DNA from: Portulaca oleracea
Lineage: Eukaryota; Streptophyta; Magnoliopsida; Caryophyllales; Portulacaceae
Length of the DNA stretch: 64,000 nucleotides
Direction: 5' to 3'
Assembly: GCA_029582165.1 (NCBI GenBank)
Contig: CM055886.1
Coordinates: 20,914,169-20,978,168, forward strand
Under the pieces are notes generated by a model. It was not told the origin of the DNA, made no database searches, and saw only the letters and a list, made by a program, of their open reading frames with translations. Position 1 is the stretch's first letter. Each line of letters starts with the position of its first letter. The translations under genes and the position numbers were made by a program. Positions 47,237 through 58,879 of this stretch are shown one piece after another.

Positions 47237-48181
47237 TTGACAATCAAGAAGGTTCAGGACATTGATGAGGAATTGCAAGCAGCCCGGGATCAGTCCGAAG
47301 TGATCGTTGAGGATGCGGTCACTAGTGAAGATGATGATGTCGCCCCCACACCCCACGTACATGGTGACGCCCTTGTCTTGAGGAGTGTTTTATACACTCA
47401 GATAGCCCCTCTCGACAAGGCCCAACAGGAGATGATCTTTCAATCTCGGTGCTTCGTGGGAGGGAAGGTGTGCAACCTTATTATTGATGGAAGGAGTTGC
47501 ACCAACGTCGCTTCAACGTATATGGTCGAGAAGCTTGGATTGCCGCTATTATCTCACCCTCGACCTTATTCTCTCAAGTGGCTCAACGACGAAGATGGCA
47601 TCAAGGTAACCAAACAAGTCCTGGTGAATTTGTCTTTTGGTACTAACTACAATGATTTTGTTATTTGGGATGTTTTTCCTATGAGTGCTTGCCACATATT
47701 GTTGGGACGTCCTTGGCAATTCGACAAGCAAACGGTACACAACGGATCAAAAAACACCTATACTTTTACTCATAGGGGCAAGAGGGTTAAGCTACTCCCG
47801 TTAGCTCCACATGAAATTATCTCTCTAAAACCCGGGGTGGGAAGTGAGGAACCCAAACACATGAGCGAAACACGGGTTGAGCGAGCTCTAAGCAAGGGGA
47901 AGGTCGTTTTTGCCTTACTCCTCTTAGAAGCAAACAAACGTGAGTTAGAGAAACCCTTGCACCTCTTGTCGCCCCTCTCGTTGCCAAGTTCGGAGACGTC
48001 TTCCTCGATGATCTACCACCGGGTCTTCCATCTATTCGGGGAATCGAGCATCAGATCGACCTTATGCCCGGAGCACCACTTCCCAACAAAGCGGCTTACC
48101 GATGCAACCCGCAAGAAACCAAGGAGCTACAACGCTAAGTGGACGAACTCGTTTCACGGGATTTCGTTAGGGAAAGCATGA
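47237..48181 (+). pseudogene. Gypsy-2 aspartic protease and RT start
   Basis: LIIDGRSCTNVAS is the retropepsin site with the catalytic Asp kept but the third motif residue changed to Arg. ACHILLGRPWQFD is the second block. The frame shifts near 47975 before RT. Confidence 0.85.
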
Positions 48182-49150
48182 GCCCTTGTTCCGTCTCGAT
48201 CCTCCTGGTTCCCAAGAAAGATGGCACCTACCGGATGTGCGTCGACAATCAAGCCATCAACAACATCACCATCATGTATCGGTACCCCATACCGAGGCTC
48301 GATGACATGCTCGACGAGTTACACGGATCTTGTATCTTTTTCCAAGATCGACCTCCGGAGCGGTTACCATCAGATTCGCATGCGAGAAGGGGATGAATCG
48401 AAGACGGCGTTCAAGACCAAGGGAGGCTTGTACGAGTAGCTTGTCATGCTGTTTGGTCTCTCTAATGCTCCTAGCACGTTCATGGTACTCATGAACAAGG
48501 TCTTGAGGCCATTCATCGGCAAATTCGTGATGGTTTATTTCAACGACATCCTCGTGTATTCCAAGAATGAAGCTGAGCACCTCTCGCATTTGGAATCTGT
48601 TTTCCGGGTTCTACGACAACAAAAGTTGTTTGGCAAGATCGAGAAGTGTGAATTTTGTACTCCCCAAGTCACATTTCTTGGGTACATAGTCTTTGATCGA
48701 GGTATTTCCGTGGATCCTTCGAAAGTGGAAGCTATACGTTCATGGCCTTCTCCCTCTACTATCACGGAGGTGAGAAGCTTCCACGGCCTTGCTTCGTTCT
48801 ACCGCCGATTCATCAAAGGATTTAGCACCCTCACCGCCCCAATCACCGAGTGTATGAAGAAGGGCACTTTTGAGTGGACCCGAGCCGCCCAAGGGGCCTT
48901 TGAGAAGCTTAAGGCTCGACTTTGTGAAGCTCCGGTACTTGCTCTTCCGGACTTTTCACAAGTCTTCGAGGTGGATTGTGACGCAAGTGGAGTGGGCATT
49001 GGAGCCGTGCTCATGCAAAATCAGCGCCCCATTGCTTACTTCAGCGACAAGCTCAGTGGGTCACGAAAGAACTACTTTACCTACGATAAGGAGTTCTATG
49101 CTCTTGTTCGTGCCCTTGACCATTGGTCCCACTACTTGAGGCCTAACTAA
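48139..49150 (+). pseudogene. Gypsy-2 reverse transcriptase and RNase H (broken)
   Basis: [10 protein letters not shown] and [14 protein letters not shown] are in one frame, and [15 protein letters not shown] shifts to another near 48340. A stop precedes 48446. The catalytic box is [10 protein letters not shown], with Asn in place of the first Asp of YFDD, predicted inactive. RNase H begins [17 protein letters not shown] stop (RPN, then TAA) at about 49148 ends it early. Confidence 0.9.
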
Positions 49151-49153
49151 TTT

Positions 49154-50297
49154 GTGCTTCATTCCGACCATGAGGCTCTCAAGTACCTAAACGGTCAACA
49201 CAAGCTCAACATGCGTCATGCAAAGTGGGTGGAGTATCTACAAAGTTTTAACTTCGTGGCTAAACACAAGAAGGGGAGTGTCAATGTGGTTGCCGATACA
49301 CTTTCTAGGAGGCATTCCCTTGTTTCGGTAGTTGAAGCGAGGGTTCTTGGGTTCCAACACATGCGGGAGTTTTACAAGGAAGATGAGGACTTCAAAGCAC
49401 ACCTCGATGGTGGCAATGGTTCCTATGTTCTCCACGATGGGTTCCTTTTCAAGGGGAACAAATTGTGCATACCCAAGTGTCCTTTGAGGAAGCTATTGAT
49501 TCGAGAAGTTCACGGAGGTGGTCTAGCCGGTCATTTCGGCATCAACAAGACCCTAGACATGCTAAAGGAGCATTTTTATTGGCCTAGAATAGGAGGACAC
49601 GTGCACGATGTGATTTCCAAGTGTATCACGTACCATCTTGCCAAAAGCCAATTTCACCAAGGGCTTTACACCCCTCTTCCCGTTCCGAATGGCCCGTGGG
49701 AAGATTTGAGCATGGACATCATCGTTGCTCTTCCCCGAACCGTGCGTGGCAAGGACTCCATCCTCGTCGCCGTTGACCATTTCTCCAAGATGGCGCATTT
49801 CGTCGCTTGTGAGAAAACCGATGACGCCACTCAAATCGCTAATCTCTTCTTCCAGGAGATAGTGAGGTTGCACGGTGTTCCAAGGACCATTGTTTCTGAT
49901 CGTGATACGAAGTTCATGAGTCATATTTGGAGATCTCTATGGAAACTCCTTGGGACGAAGCTCCTTTTCAGCACGTCGCACAACTTCAAACGGATGGTCA
50001 AACCGAGGTCACAAATAAGACCCTCACTACTTTGCTTCGGGGTCTTGTGACCAAGAGTTGCGGGATAGGGTTGTTAAGCTTTGTCATGTCGAGTTCGCAT
50101 ACAACCAGGCTCCTTCATTCGCCACGGGTTGCTCGCCTTTTGAAACTTGCTACGGGATGAATCCTATCACTCCCATCGACCTCCTTCCTCTACCTTTGGA
50201 GGCAAGGGCGAGTTTTGAAGCGAGCGAGAAGGCCGCCGAGATTCAAAAGCTTCATCGCCAGATTCGGGAGAAGATCGAGAGAACTAATGAGCTGTAG
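49154..50297 (+). pseudogene. Gypsy-2 RNase H end and integrase (broken)
   Basis: [11 protein letters not shown] completes RNase H. The integrase zinc region has [13 protein letters not shown], but CITYH replaces the CxxC pair. The core shows [10 protein letters not shown] and [11 protein letters not shown] frameshift near 49960 moves [13 protein letters not shown] to another frame, and NPITPIDLLPLP continues in 50058-50297. Confidence 0.9.
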
Positions 50298-50299
50298 AA

Positions 50300-50636
50300 G
50301 TCCCGAGTTAACTGACATCGCCGGAACATCACTTTCATACCCGGGGACTTGGTTTGGCTCCACTTGAGAAAGGAACGGTTTCCTTCACGGAGGAAAAGCA
50401 AGCTCATGCCAAGAAGTGAGGGACCATTCAAGGTGTTGGAGAAAATAAACGATAACGCCTACAAGCTCGATCTTCCTGGCGATATGGAAGTCTCCTCCAC
50501 GTTCAACGTAGGTGATTTTTTACCCTACATCGAGGATGCTGAACTCGATGCGGATTTGAGGGCAAATCCTCTTCAAGAAGGGGAGGATGAAGAGTCTCGG
50601 GTTCCGTTCTCGTCCCTCGGAATATTTGCCAAGTGA
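50300..50636 (+). pseudogene. Gypsy-2 integrase C-terminal tail
   Basis: GDLVWLHLRKERFPS and SSTFNVGDFLPY mark the C-terminal domain, after a stop near 50295. The reading runs over the PPT into LTR2 before stopping. Confidence 0.85.
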
Positions 50637-51534
50637 GCCGCCTCAACCACGGTGAATCTCGAGGTGCAATTCCCGGTGAAGCCCGAAAACGCAAGTGTAG
50701 TCTCGGCCATCCATTAGATGGGAACCGAGACCTTTTAGGGAGGCCCGCTCGTGTCCCGACCCCCGGAGGCCTTAGGCCGTACCGTTTCGAGATGTTAAAC
50801 AATGTCGTGACAGGATCCGGGTTACTTTTGGATCAAAAACAAGCATAGGCTGAAGTTTTGGGCAGATCAAGCACTCGGCCGAGTCCCAAGACGGCGCGCC
50901 CGAGGATCGTCACTACCCAGGGGGGGTCGCGCCCCCGACATGTCTGGTTGCGCCTATGACCCTTCTTCTGCTGCCACTGCTGCTGCCGACCAGAGGCAAG
51001 GCTCGCCCGAGTCGGTCGTTTGGTCAAGCAAGTCGCGCCCGCGTACTAGATGGTAGCACCCGCGACCTAGATGGTAGCGCCCGCGACGTCTTCTTAGTGC
51101 CGAATTCTGCTGCCGACCAGAGACAAGGCGTGCCCGAGTCAGTGACCGACTCGCCCGAGTCGGTCCCAGTTTTTGTCGGTTTTGCCTGCCAAAACGACTG
51201 TGTTTTGGCTTTGTCCATTTTGGATAAATACTCGTTGGCCCTCATTTTCTGGGTAGTTTTTGATATATTTTGAATTCCATTACAAGAGAGCTCTTCAAGC
51301 CTCTCCTTCAAAAATCTTGTTGCTTTATCCAATCATTATTTGGTGGTGTTTAAGTCATTTCTTTAGTGATCAATGGTGGTTTAGCCTAATTAGTCATGGT
51401 GGAATGTTAGGCTAAGGTTGTGAACTTTCCTAGCCAAGGTCATATGCAAACCCTACGGTGTCCAAACTTAGTTTCCTTTGATTTCCTTTCGAAAACTCAA
51501 GCATCATTCTTCCCACCACGACGGTAACGCTCCA
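50588..51534 (+). repeat. Gypsy-2 3' LTR
   Basis: It begins TGAAGAGTCTCGGG and aligns along its length with 44892-45820, with a short extra repeat (GACCTAGATGGTAGCGCCC-type) near 51045-51085. Confidence 0.9.
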
Positions 51535-51539
51535 TGTTG

Positions 51540-53990
51540 ACCTAAAATACCCACACATGTCATGGACTCACATTGAACTTCCTAGAAATGAAAGACGCAC
51601 ATTGACTTAGGAAAAGATTGACCTAGGACCTAGACCCTATAAAACACTTACATGGTGACTCTAAAACAAAGACTTTTCTATGACATGGGTTTGCATACCC
51701 TATACACCTATATAAGACCCCTTAAAGAATGCAAGACACTTACATACAGACTCTAAAACAAATGCTTACCCATGACCTGGGTTTACTAGACCATACATGA
51801 TATCTCCTAGCGTGTAAGACACCTATATACTGACTCAGGAAACAACTCAGCTGTGATACTGGTTCGTCGGTCCTAACCTCTATGAGACGTCCTAATGAAT
51901 GAAAGTCACTTATTTACCGACTTAGGAACGCCTAACCTCTATGACTCTGAGACAAACAACTCTTTTTTACAACAAGAGCATTATAAAGGGTCGGATAAAG
52001 TTAAACATAGCAAGTCGACATAAGTTGGAAAGCGCAATTTAGTGTTTCTCAATTCGGATGGGCTTAAACCACAAGCCGAATGTTTTAAGGAGAATCCGTC
52101 ACTTGATCTAACAAACTTGTGTTAACTCAACCTAAGCTGGCTATTACGCGGACTAGAATAATGCTCGATGAACTGACAACCTGACTTCTAGACTTCTATT
52201 TACACACTTTTTTATCTAAGACTCGACATACTTATTTATTTACATTCATGGAAAGTAGATGTTGTAAAAGACCGAATAAAGCCATCAAAAAGGTGAGTTA
52301 GAACATACTTATAAACTCAATTATTAAATCCAACATGGATGGGCTTACCAACGGCCGACCATGGATTTTGTTTTAGACTTAATAATCGAATCTATAAATT
52401 TATTTTCTCTAACCTTGAGACTATTATGCGGGCTAGAACAACACACACTGACTTTGTTATATTATTAATCATTTTCTTTGGACCTAAAATAAGAGAATAC
52501 TGAGAAAGGCCGAATAAAACCATCAAAGGTGAGTTAAAATGAATCGTTAAACAAGGTCGATTAACCTCTAAAACGGATGGGCCTCACAACCAGGCCGGCC
52601 ATAAAATTTAAGGTTAATCAATCGAGTTTCTAAATTCATTTATTTTCAGACCCAATGATTATTACGCGGACTAAAGCAATACCTCAAAATTAGGTTCGAC
52701 TCTAACATAGACACAACAAACACAAACACAAACACATACTTACACTTAACAAAGACTCAAGACACGTGTTAACAACAACCTAACAAAGACTCGAACACGT
52801 ATTTGCACCTAATAACGACTCAAAGCACGTGTTAACTAAACCCTAACAATTACTTAAACACGTGGCAAAGACTCAACAAACTCAAACACGTGGTACAACA
52901 AACACATGCACAGACACCAACACAAACACATAGACATGCACAAACACATGCACATGCACAAACACATGCAAAAACACAAACGCATACACATGCACAAACA
53001 CATGCACCAACACAGACGCATACACATGCACATATACATACACATGCACATGCACATGCACATGCACAGACTCATGCACAGGCACAGGCACAGGCACAGG
53101 CACACACACATACACATGTACATGTACAAGCACACACATATACACATGCACAGACGCATGCACATGCACAGACACATATTTACACATAGTCTACAACACA
53201 CTTTATCTACTTTACGGACCTAACTCTATATGGACCCTAAGGACAACCGATCATTATAAAGGACCGAATAAAGCCAAGTATGGCGAACCAGAACTGAATA
53301 AGGAATTACGAGTCAGTGTTTCTCAATTCGGTTGCGCCCCATCCACAAGCCGACCGTTTTAAGGAGAATCTGTAACTCGGGAAATTACCAGTCCAACTCA
53401 AGCCATACCGACTATTACGCGTGCTAGAATAATGATCAACAGGACTGACTGTCTATTCTTTCTATACATTTTTTATTCTATTTGTTTAGGAAAGTGGATA
53501 TCGTAAAGGACTGGATAAAACCAACGACGGGCGAGTTATAATTAGTTTATGGACTTAATTGCCGAATCCAATATGGTTGGGCCTAACGACGGACCGTCCA
53601 TAAGTATGATGGATTTGATAATTAATTCGATAAATTAATTTACTCATATGCAGTCTAAAACTTTATCCACCAACTTGGTTTGGACCTTTAATCAGGTTTA
53701 TTGGACCTTTGTTATGAAAATGTCGTAAAGGGCCATATAGAATCATTAAAGGCGAGTTGAGTTTACTTTATGAACCAAGAGGATCAATCTTTATAGATAA
53801 ATGGGCCCAAACACTAGGTTAACCATAACTTTTAAAGTTGAACTTCTTAGTTAGTAAACATGACTCTTCTCAGCCCAATGACTACTATACGGACTAGAAC
53901 AACATCCCTAAACTTGGGTCGACTCTTTTACAACGAATTTATACACGTAGCACATAGCATACATATGAACAAAGGGGTATCCTAAACCAA
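51540..53990. repeat. Tandem and hairpin array (outer element, right part)
   Basis: 51540-51960 resumes the CATGACATGGGT array. About 51970-53900 is the hairpin-unit array seen in the inner element, with units near 51975, 52260, 52490, 53250, 53500 and 53730. Non-coding. Confidence 0.75.
52895..53190. repeat. CACATG/CACAGA minisatellite, about 295 bp
   Basis: Runs of ACACATGCACA and GCACAG. All six frames give low-complexity ORFs (His/Met, Cys/Met, Thr/His), which are not genes. It is longer than the equivalent tract in the inner element. Confidence 0.92.
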
Positions 53991-54415
53991 GGCTCTATGT
54001 ACAAAAGGGTTTATTGGATGGATAAGGCTTAGCGGCTCATGTACTCGCCCCGGTGCATTCTTGTTGTAAAGGCAACTTGAATGTGTGGGGTGTTGCTGTT
54101 GGAGGCTCGAGTGGAGACCTCGTAGAGTGATGCATGAGTGGATGTGGTGACCAATGCTCTCTCGGTGTAAAGGCACCAATTGAGTATAGCCGGTCCGGCA
54201 TCACATGGGTTATTTTTTGTGGTTTAAAGAGAAAAAGTCTATACCGCCGATTTACGTACTCCTACGACATATTACATGTCAAGGGAGTGTCCCGGTATAT
54301 GCAATGCATTATGCCTAAAAAGAATGACTTAATAATATAAATTAAAAATTAATTTTCCTTCCAAAAATTTTAAAGCACACAAATGTTTTTCAAGTTTTAC
54401 CCACTTAACAAAAAG
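53991..54415. other. Outer element leader region, non-coding
   Basis: Homologous to 37075-37501 of the inner element. It lies between the hairpin array and the PBS, where a leader or gag should be. No gag-like reading. Confidence 0.6.
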
Positions 54416-54434
54416 CTCCCCAGTGAAGTCGCCA
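54416..54434 (-). promoter_or_regulatory. Outer element primer binding site
   Basis: The minus strand reads TGGCGACTTCACTGGGGAG, one base different from the inner element, 7 bp from LTR-D. Confidence 0.7.
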
Positions 54435-54441
54435 AAAATCA

Positions 54442-57013
54442 TGTGGACATTTTTCCTCGCCGTTCGGGCTTCCGAATGTCCAAATTTAGATTAGGGTGTG
54501 ATTCGGTGATTTGTGTTGGGGTTTAACCTTTGGAAACTCTTTAAGGAAATCTGTCATATATTTCATGAATAATGCTTTGTAAAATCATTCTCCCTTTACT
54601 TATTCATTTTATGAGTCACGAAATTAAACCTTTAAGAGTGAACATCCACTTGTTCCAAACTCTTCTAAATTTAACCCAATTTGCTCATTTAAATGTTAGG
54701 CTCGGAAGAGAAGGATTTATGTAACCATTATTTAGAAATATAAGAAAGAAAACCCTAAAGTTGCATCGGTACGTTGTAAAACCATGTTAACCATAGTTTA
54801 TGCAACCCTCGATGTATTTTAGTTCGAAATGGGAGTCGCCACCCGAATTTTTAAGGGAAAAGCCAAGACAAAACCAAAAGGAAAATAAAGAAAGACTCCG
54901 CATGCAAAACCAAAGAATGGATTCGAGGGTAAGGTAATGAACTCGAAAAGTAAACTTTAAGAGTTCGCCTTTCACAAAAGGAAAGAATCTACTAAAAGTT
55001 TAAAATATGCTTTTGATAAAGTTTGGAAGGGAAATGAATAAGAACTTTATAGGATTATTTCATTGAACATGCAACAATAAGAATTAAAGGAATATACAAC
55101 ATGTACACTTTATTCACATAAGGAAAGAAAAATAATTAAGGGCTGACATTGTGACCTTTCTTTAGGGAATCCTTGCCTAGCCTTTGTGGAAGCCTCTTTG
55201 GATGCCTTTGAAAGCCTTGAATACTCCTCTTGAAGAAAATGGTGCTAAAAATGGATGGAGAAAGGTATGGAAAAGGAGTGAAGAAAGGGTAGAAAAAGAT
55301 CATTTTTGTGGTGTTTTATGTAGTAGAAAGGTTAGGCTTTTTGTGGAGTTTTAGGGTTTTGTGGAAAGGTAATGGAAGGAAGATGAGAAAGGAGATAAGA
55401 GGGCTTAAACAAGTGGAGAAAATGAGATAATAATGGTAGGAAAGTGATGAAGAAGGTTAGTAAAAAGGTAGGGAAAAAGGATAGGAAGAAAGGGCATTTT
55501 TGTTGGTTTTTAGTGGTGTTTTACGATGCTTTTGTGAGGGTTTTATGTAAGAATGGTGAGGATAGTATGAGAGTAGGGATGAGAGGTTTAAGAGGATGAA
55601 GATATGAAGATTGGGATGATAAGAAAATGGTGGAGAAGGGATAGAGAAATGGTGGTAGAATGATAACTACTAGAATGGAGAGATTAGAGAGATGAGAGAA
55701 TAGAAGTGTAGGGGGAAGAACGAATGAATGATTGAGTGACTTTGGCCTTGAGAGGAGGTGGTATTTATAGTAGAATGAGAGAGTAGAGATACATATGCAT
55801 GCATGCACACACATAGTAATCTCCGGCTAGGCACAAAACACTAAGGCAGTAGGGGGGGTGAACATGGAGTGGACGGCAGCACGTGGTCAATTGACCACGT
55901 GTGGTTGGTGTGTGTAGGCCGGTCGGCCACTACGCCAGGGGGGAGGCACCAGCTTCATCCATGCATGCATGGACGGTGGAGTGTGAAGCCAATCTGCCTA
56001 GGGAAGCTGCCCTTCACGTACACTGGACGGAGAGAGCATATATTATTTAGCTTTTGAGAGTGTCTTTGAGTGCTTTTGTGAGGATTCGATCTTGGGACCT
56101 CTTGGAGCATCTTTGCATGTCACCTTTACGTAGCTCATGCATTGCATGCATGGCTGAATTTATTATTTTAATTACGTAAAGGTTGTGCGTGCAATTTCCG
56201 CATAAACTCGAGCATGTAGAGTGCATGCATGCAAGTCTTTTGGCTTCGGTTTTGGCTTCCCTTATTTCCTAATTTTCTAGCTAAAAATACATTAAAAAGG
56301 AAATAATAAAAAACTTACATTTAAAATTATATTAAATCTAGGGATATTGGATGACAATATACTAACCTTTGGGGGTATTGGATTGTAATATACCGACCTT
56401 TACTATTGGACAACAATATCCCTGACCTCTATAGTTAGATGAGATTATTATATCAACAGTGACTAAGGGGGTAGTGACTGGTTAAGTGGTCTCAATTCTA
56501 ACATGACAGATAGAGGGAAAATAACCGATCCTTGCCTAATAACTCCGTTAACCCCTCTGTTTTTCTCACTAACCTACGTTTAAAAACAAATCGGCCCTAA
56601 CACAGTGACTAACGAGGTGGTGAACCAGTCTTTGTACTGACGTGAAACACAACCAACCAATGTCTTATAATGTGGGTTAGTGAGAAAAACTAAGGGGTTA
56701 ATGAGGTTATTGGCTTGGGACAATTTTTTTCCCTTCACCGGCCACATTAGCGCGCATGGAGACCGGTTCACCACGCTCTTAGTTACTGTTAGTATAATAA
56801 CGTCACCTAGGTATAAAGGTCAGGGATATTGTCGTCTAATGGTAAAGGTTGGTATATTACAATTCAAGACCCCCAAAGGTTGGTATATTATCATCCAAAA
56901 ACCCTAAAATCTATGCTAAAAATCCAGCTTATCGACCGAATTCTTCTTCTTCAATTTTGCTTCGTTATATATAGATGTCCTATATATTTATGTGACAAAA
57001 TCCGATGTCTACA
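54442..57013 (-). repeat. LTR-D (5' LTR of outer element, carries a MITE)
   Basis: About 2.0 kb after subtracting the MITE. TATAAATA (minus) is at 55762-55769. The G-box palindrome is 22 bp and perfect (55880-55901) and the RY palindrome TCCATGCATGCATGGA is at 55958-55973. Confidence 0.9.
56341..56904. mobile_element. MULE-like MITE in LTR-D
   Basis: Ends GGGATATTGGATGACAATAT and its inverted counterpart (ATTATCATCCAAAAACCC), with long arms sharing ACCTTTGGGGGT and ATATCCCTGACC. Flanks are TAAATCTA (56333-56340) and TAAAATCTA (56905-56913), a 9-bp duplication with one base lost. LTR-A at about 28388 shows the uninterrupted site. Confidence 0.88.
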
Positions 57014-57596
57014 AAAGAACCCCAAAATCAAGGGACTAAAATAAACCATACACAATGCAGAGGTTGACATTAAGTCCCATAATTACATTAGAAATGGGAA
57101 ACGTGTGATTAGGGAAAATTACGTGAGGGAGTAGTGAAACCAAAACAAGGGAAAAGTCGAACATTGCATTTGAAATTGGGCAAAGCTTGAGCAGCGTAAT
57201 AGTTCCTTTCATGTCGCACGATCATTGCACGATCATGGCCCACGGAAAACCTTCACAACTCGACAATGGCATGATCGTGCCATGCTCTCTAGAAGGGTTG
57301 CACAATCATGTGCCCCTCTAGCACGCTCATGTCAAGCTTGAAAAGCAGCAACCTTTGTTTCCTAAACTTTGCACGCTCGTGCAGCTTGTAGGGTACGCTC
57401 GTGTGCCTTATGCTTTCCCCTAATCCTTGGTTCTTCCTCCTCCATTGTTGACCTACTTCCTCATTGGCAAGATAAGGATATTTCCTCATTGCTCAAGGCC
57501 CAAATGTCTTGTGTGGATTTTTTGATGAGGGCCTCTTCTTAGACTCCTAGCTCGACGAGGTTGACCCGGGAAGTTAGTGGGGTGAGGCATGCACCA
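57014..57596 (-). repeat. Gypsy-1 5' LTR, outer segment
   Basis: It continues the alignment with the 3' LTR from AAAGAACCCCAAAATCA through the GCACGATC palindrome cluster to GCATGCACCA. On the minus strand it starts TGGTGCATGCC. Confidence 0.85.
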
Positions 57597-57659
57597 GTAA
57601 AAAAAAAAGAAAGGTTGGTTTCTACTGGTTTTTTTTTAATAAAAAAAAGAAAGGTTGGT

Positions 57660-58080
57660 TTTATTGAATGGAATAGATAAGCTTGGCCACAACAAGTTGT
57701 CTCTACTTGGTTTCTATGCTTACAAAAGCTTTCTTTGGCTACTCGGTTAATGTCTCATTGCTTTTCTATGGACCCAGGTTGTGTCCTTTGTTGCAGGAGC
57801 AAGGAAACTTTTGATGACATGTTTACTCTTTGCCCATTCATACAAAATATTATACATCATTTCAGTCAAATTCTTGGCATCCTAGGGTCTTTTAACTATG
57901 TTCAGCAATTGATAAACAAATGGAAAGATATGAGGAAACCTAAAATAGTGAACTTGGTGGCAACGACTTTATTTACAACCATTGTAGTGGTGGTTTGGGA
58001 ATGTAGAAATTACAGTTGATTTGAGAGGCAATCAACTCTTATAGAAAGCTCAGTGAAGAAAGTTCAATTCGCTATACTTT
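57660..58080 (+). pseudogene. LINE (non-LTR) reverse transcriptase C-terminal fragment, zf-RVT region
   Basis: VVSTWFLCLQKLSLATRLMS, then CVLCCRSKETFDDMFTLCPF and later NLVATTLFTTIVVVVWECRN match the zinc-binding segment found at the end of plant LINE RTs. A stop precedes the segment and another follows WECRNYS. The 5' part of the LINE is missing at the Gypsy-1 boundary. Confidence 0.75.
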
Positions 58081-58231
58081 GATGCGTAGATTTCTTTATT
58101 TGGGTAAACATAGCAAGAAATATATTAATTGTATAGATCTGGTGCTCTCTTAGGTTTTTGTTCTTGCCTGTTCAGAGGTTTTACTCGCATGTTTTTGGAG
58201 AGTGTAGGAATAAAAGAATCTTACACTTGTG

Positions 58232-58275
58232 CCAATATATATATAGATGTGTGTGTGTCTTTGTGTGTGTGTATC
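58232..58275. repeat. (AT)n and (GT)n microsatellites
   Basis: ATATATATAT is followed by GTGTGTGTGTCTTTGTGTGTGTGT. Confidence 0.8.
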
Positions 58276-58879
58276 AGGAAAACTTTCCTCTTTTGCTTGG
58301 CTTCTACAATCTACATAGTGACATTTTATAAAAAAAATAGTGTTATTTTTATGTTTGTTTTTAATGGAAAACAATAAATAGTAGGTACAAATAGATTAGG
58401 AAACTGGGACTAAAAATTTTCCGACTCATTTCTCTCTCCTGGTGCGACTGAGAGTGGGAGTAAAACTCTGCTTACGATCACAACCAAGACTAGGAATGGG
58501 AGCAAATATTTTCTCTCGGTCACATCTGGGCTTGAGACTTATAAAATTTACCGGGCTCCGGTCCCGCTCACCCCTAGTATCACCCTCTTGGTTATGTATT
58601 ATCTTGTCTAGTTCATAAAATGATGCCCTGCTTTGAGGTTTCTTCTTCTCTACAAGTTGGTGATTTCATTTCCTATCTACACTTAGACACATCTAATGAC
58701 GCCATGCTAATTTGTGCATGACCAATGCTAAAACCTTTGTCACGATCATATTGGAAAAAAATATGATTATTTATCTTTGAAAACCCAGCTTCTTTCATGT
58801 CTTGTTATGCATCAACTATATAAGTTTTTGAGCGGTGCTATTGTTTATCTTGTTTTGTACTTGCTCTATCTTGTAGGAG

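Larger units (their letters stand above)
44892..51534 (+). mobile_element. Gypsy-2: full-length but inactive Ty3/gypsy retrotransposon
   Basis: LTRs are 44892-45820 and 50588-51534, with an exact TSD TGTTG (44887-44891 and 51535-51539). PBS TGGTATCAGAGC is at 45823-45834, and the PPT AGAAGGGGAGGA lies directly before LTR2. Domain order is gag, protease, RT, RNase H, integrase. Several stops and frameshifts break the 6.6-kb element. The proteins resemble those of Gypsy-1, so the two share a lineage, possibly chromovirus/CRM- or Reina-like. No chromodomain was recognised. Confidence 0.93.
26513..57013 (-). mobile_element. 30.5-kb non-autonomous Ogre/Tat-like LTR retrotransposon (outer LARD)
   Basis: LTR-A (26513-28493) and LTR-D (54442-57013) are near-identical in layout. 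The TSD is AAATA (26508-26512) and AAAGA (57014-57018). The uninterrupted target GGGAAAGAACCCC is seen in the Gypsy-1 3' LTR near 19600. Minus orientation is set by the PBS next to LTR-D and the PPT next to LTR-A. Subtracting the nested insertions leaves about 13.5 kb of element. The internal region has no gag, protease, RT or integrase and only tandem, microsatellite and hairpin-rich sequence, so it is a LARD-like derivative that would need proteins in trans. Confidence 0.85.
19270..57596 (-). mobile_element. Gypsy-1: Ty3/gypsy retrotransposon, oldest layer of the nest
   Basis: The two LTRs are about 19270-20316 (3') and 26184-26512 plus 57014-57596 (5', split). Between them, on the minus strand, lie gag, protease, RT, RNase H and integrase remnants. 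The 5' LTR is interrupted by the 30.5-kb element and integrase by a solo LTR. All ORFs are broken. The outer right end is ...GCACCA at 57596, followed by GTAAA. A GTAAA also occurs at 19006, but it is not next to a TG end, so the left boundary (19006-19280) and the TSD are unproven. Confidence 0.85.

Noticed and set aside
52854..53223. Six-frame ORFs rich in Cys-Met, Val-His or His-Thr
   Set aside because: Produced by the CACATG minisatellite; all frames are open because the repeat lacks stops, and no start or domain supports coding.
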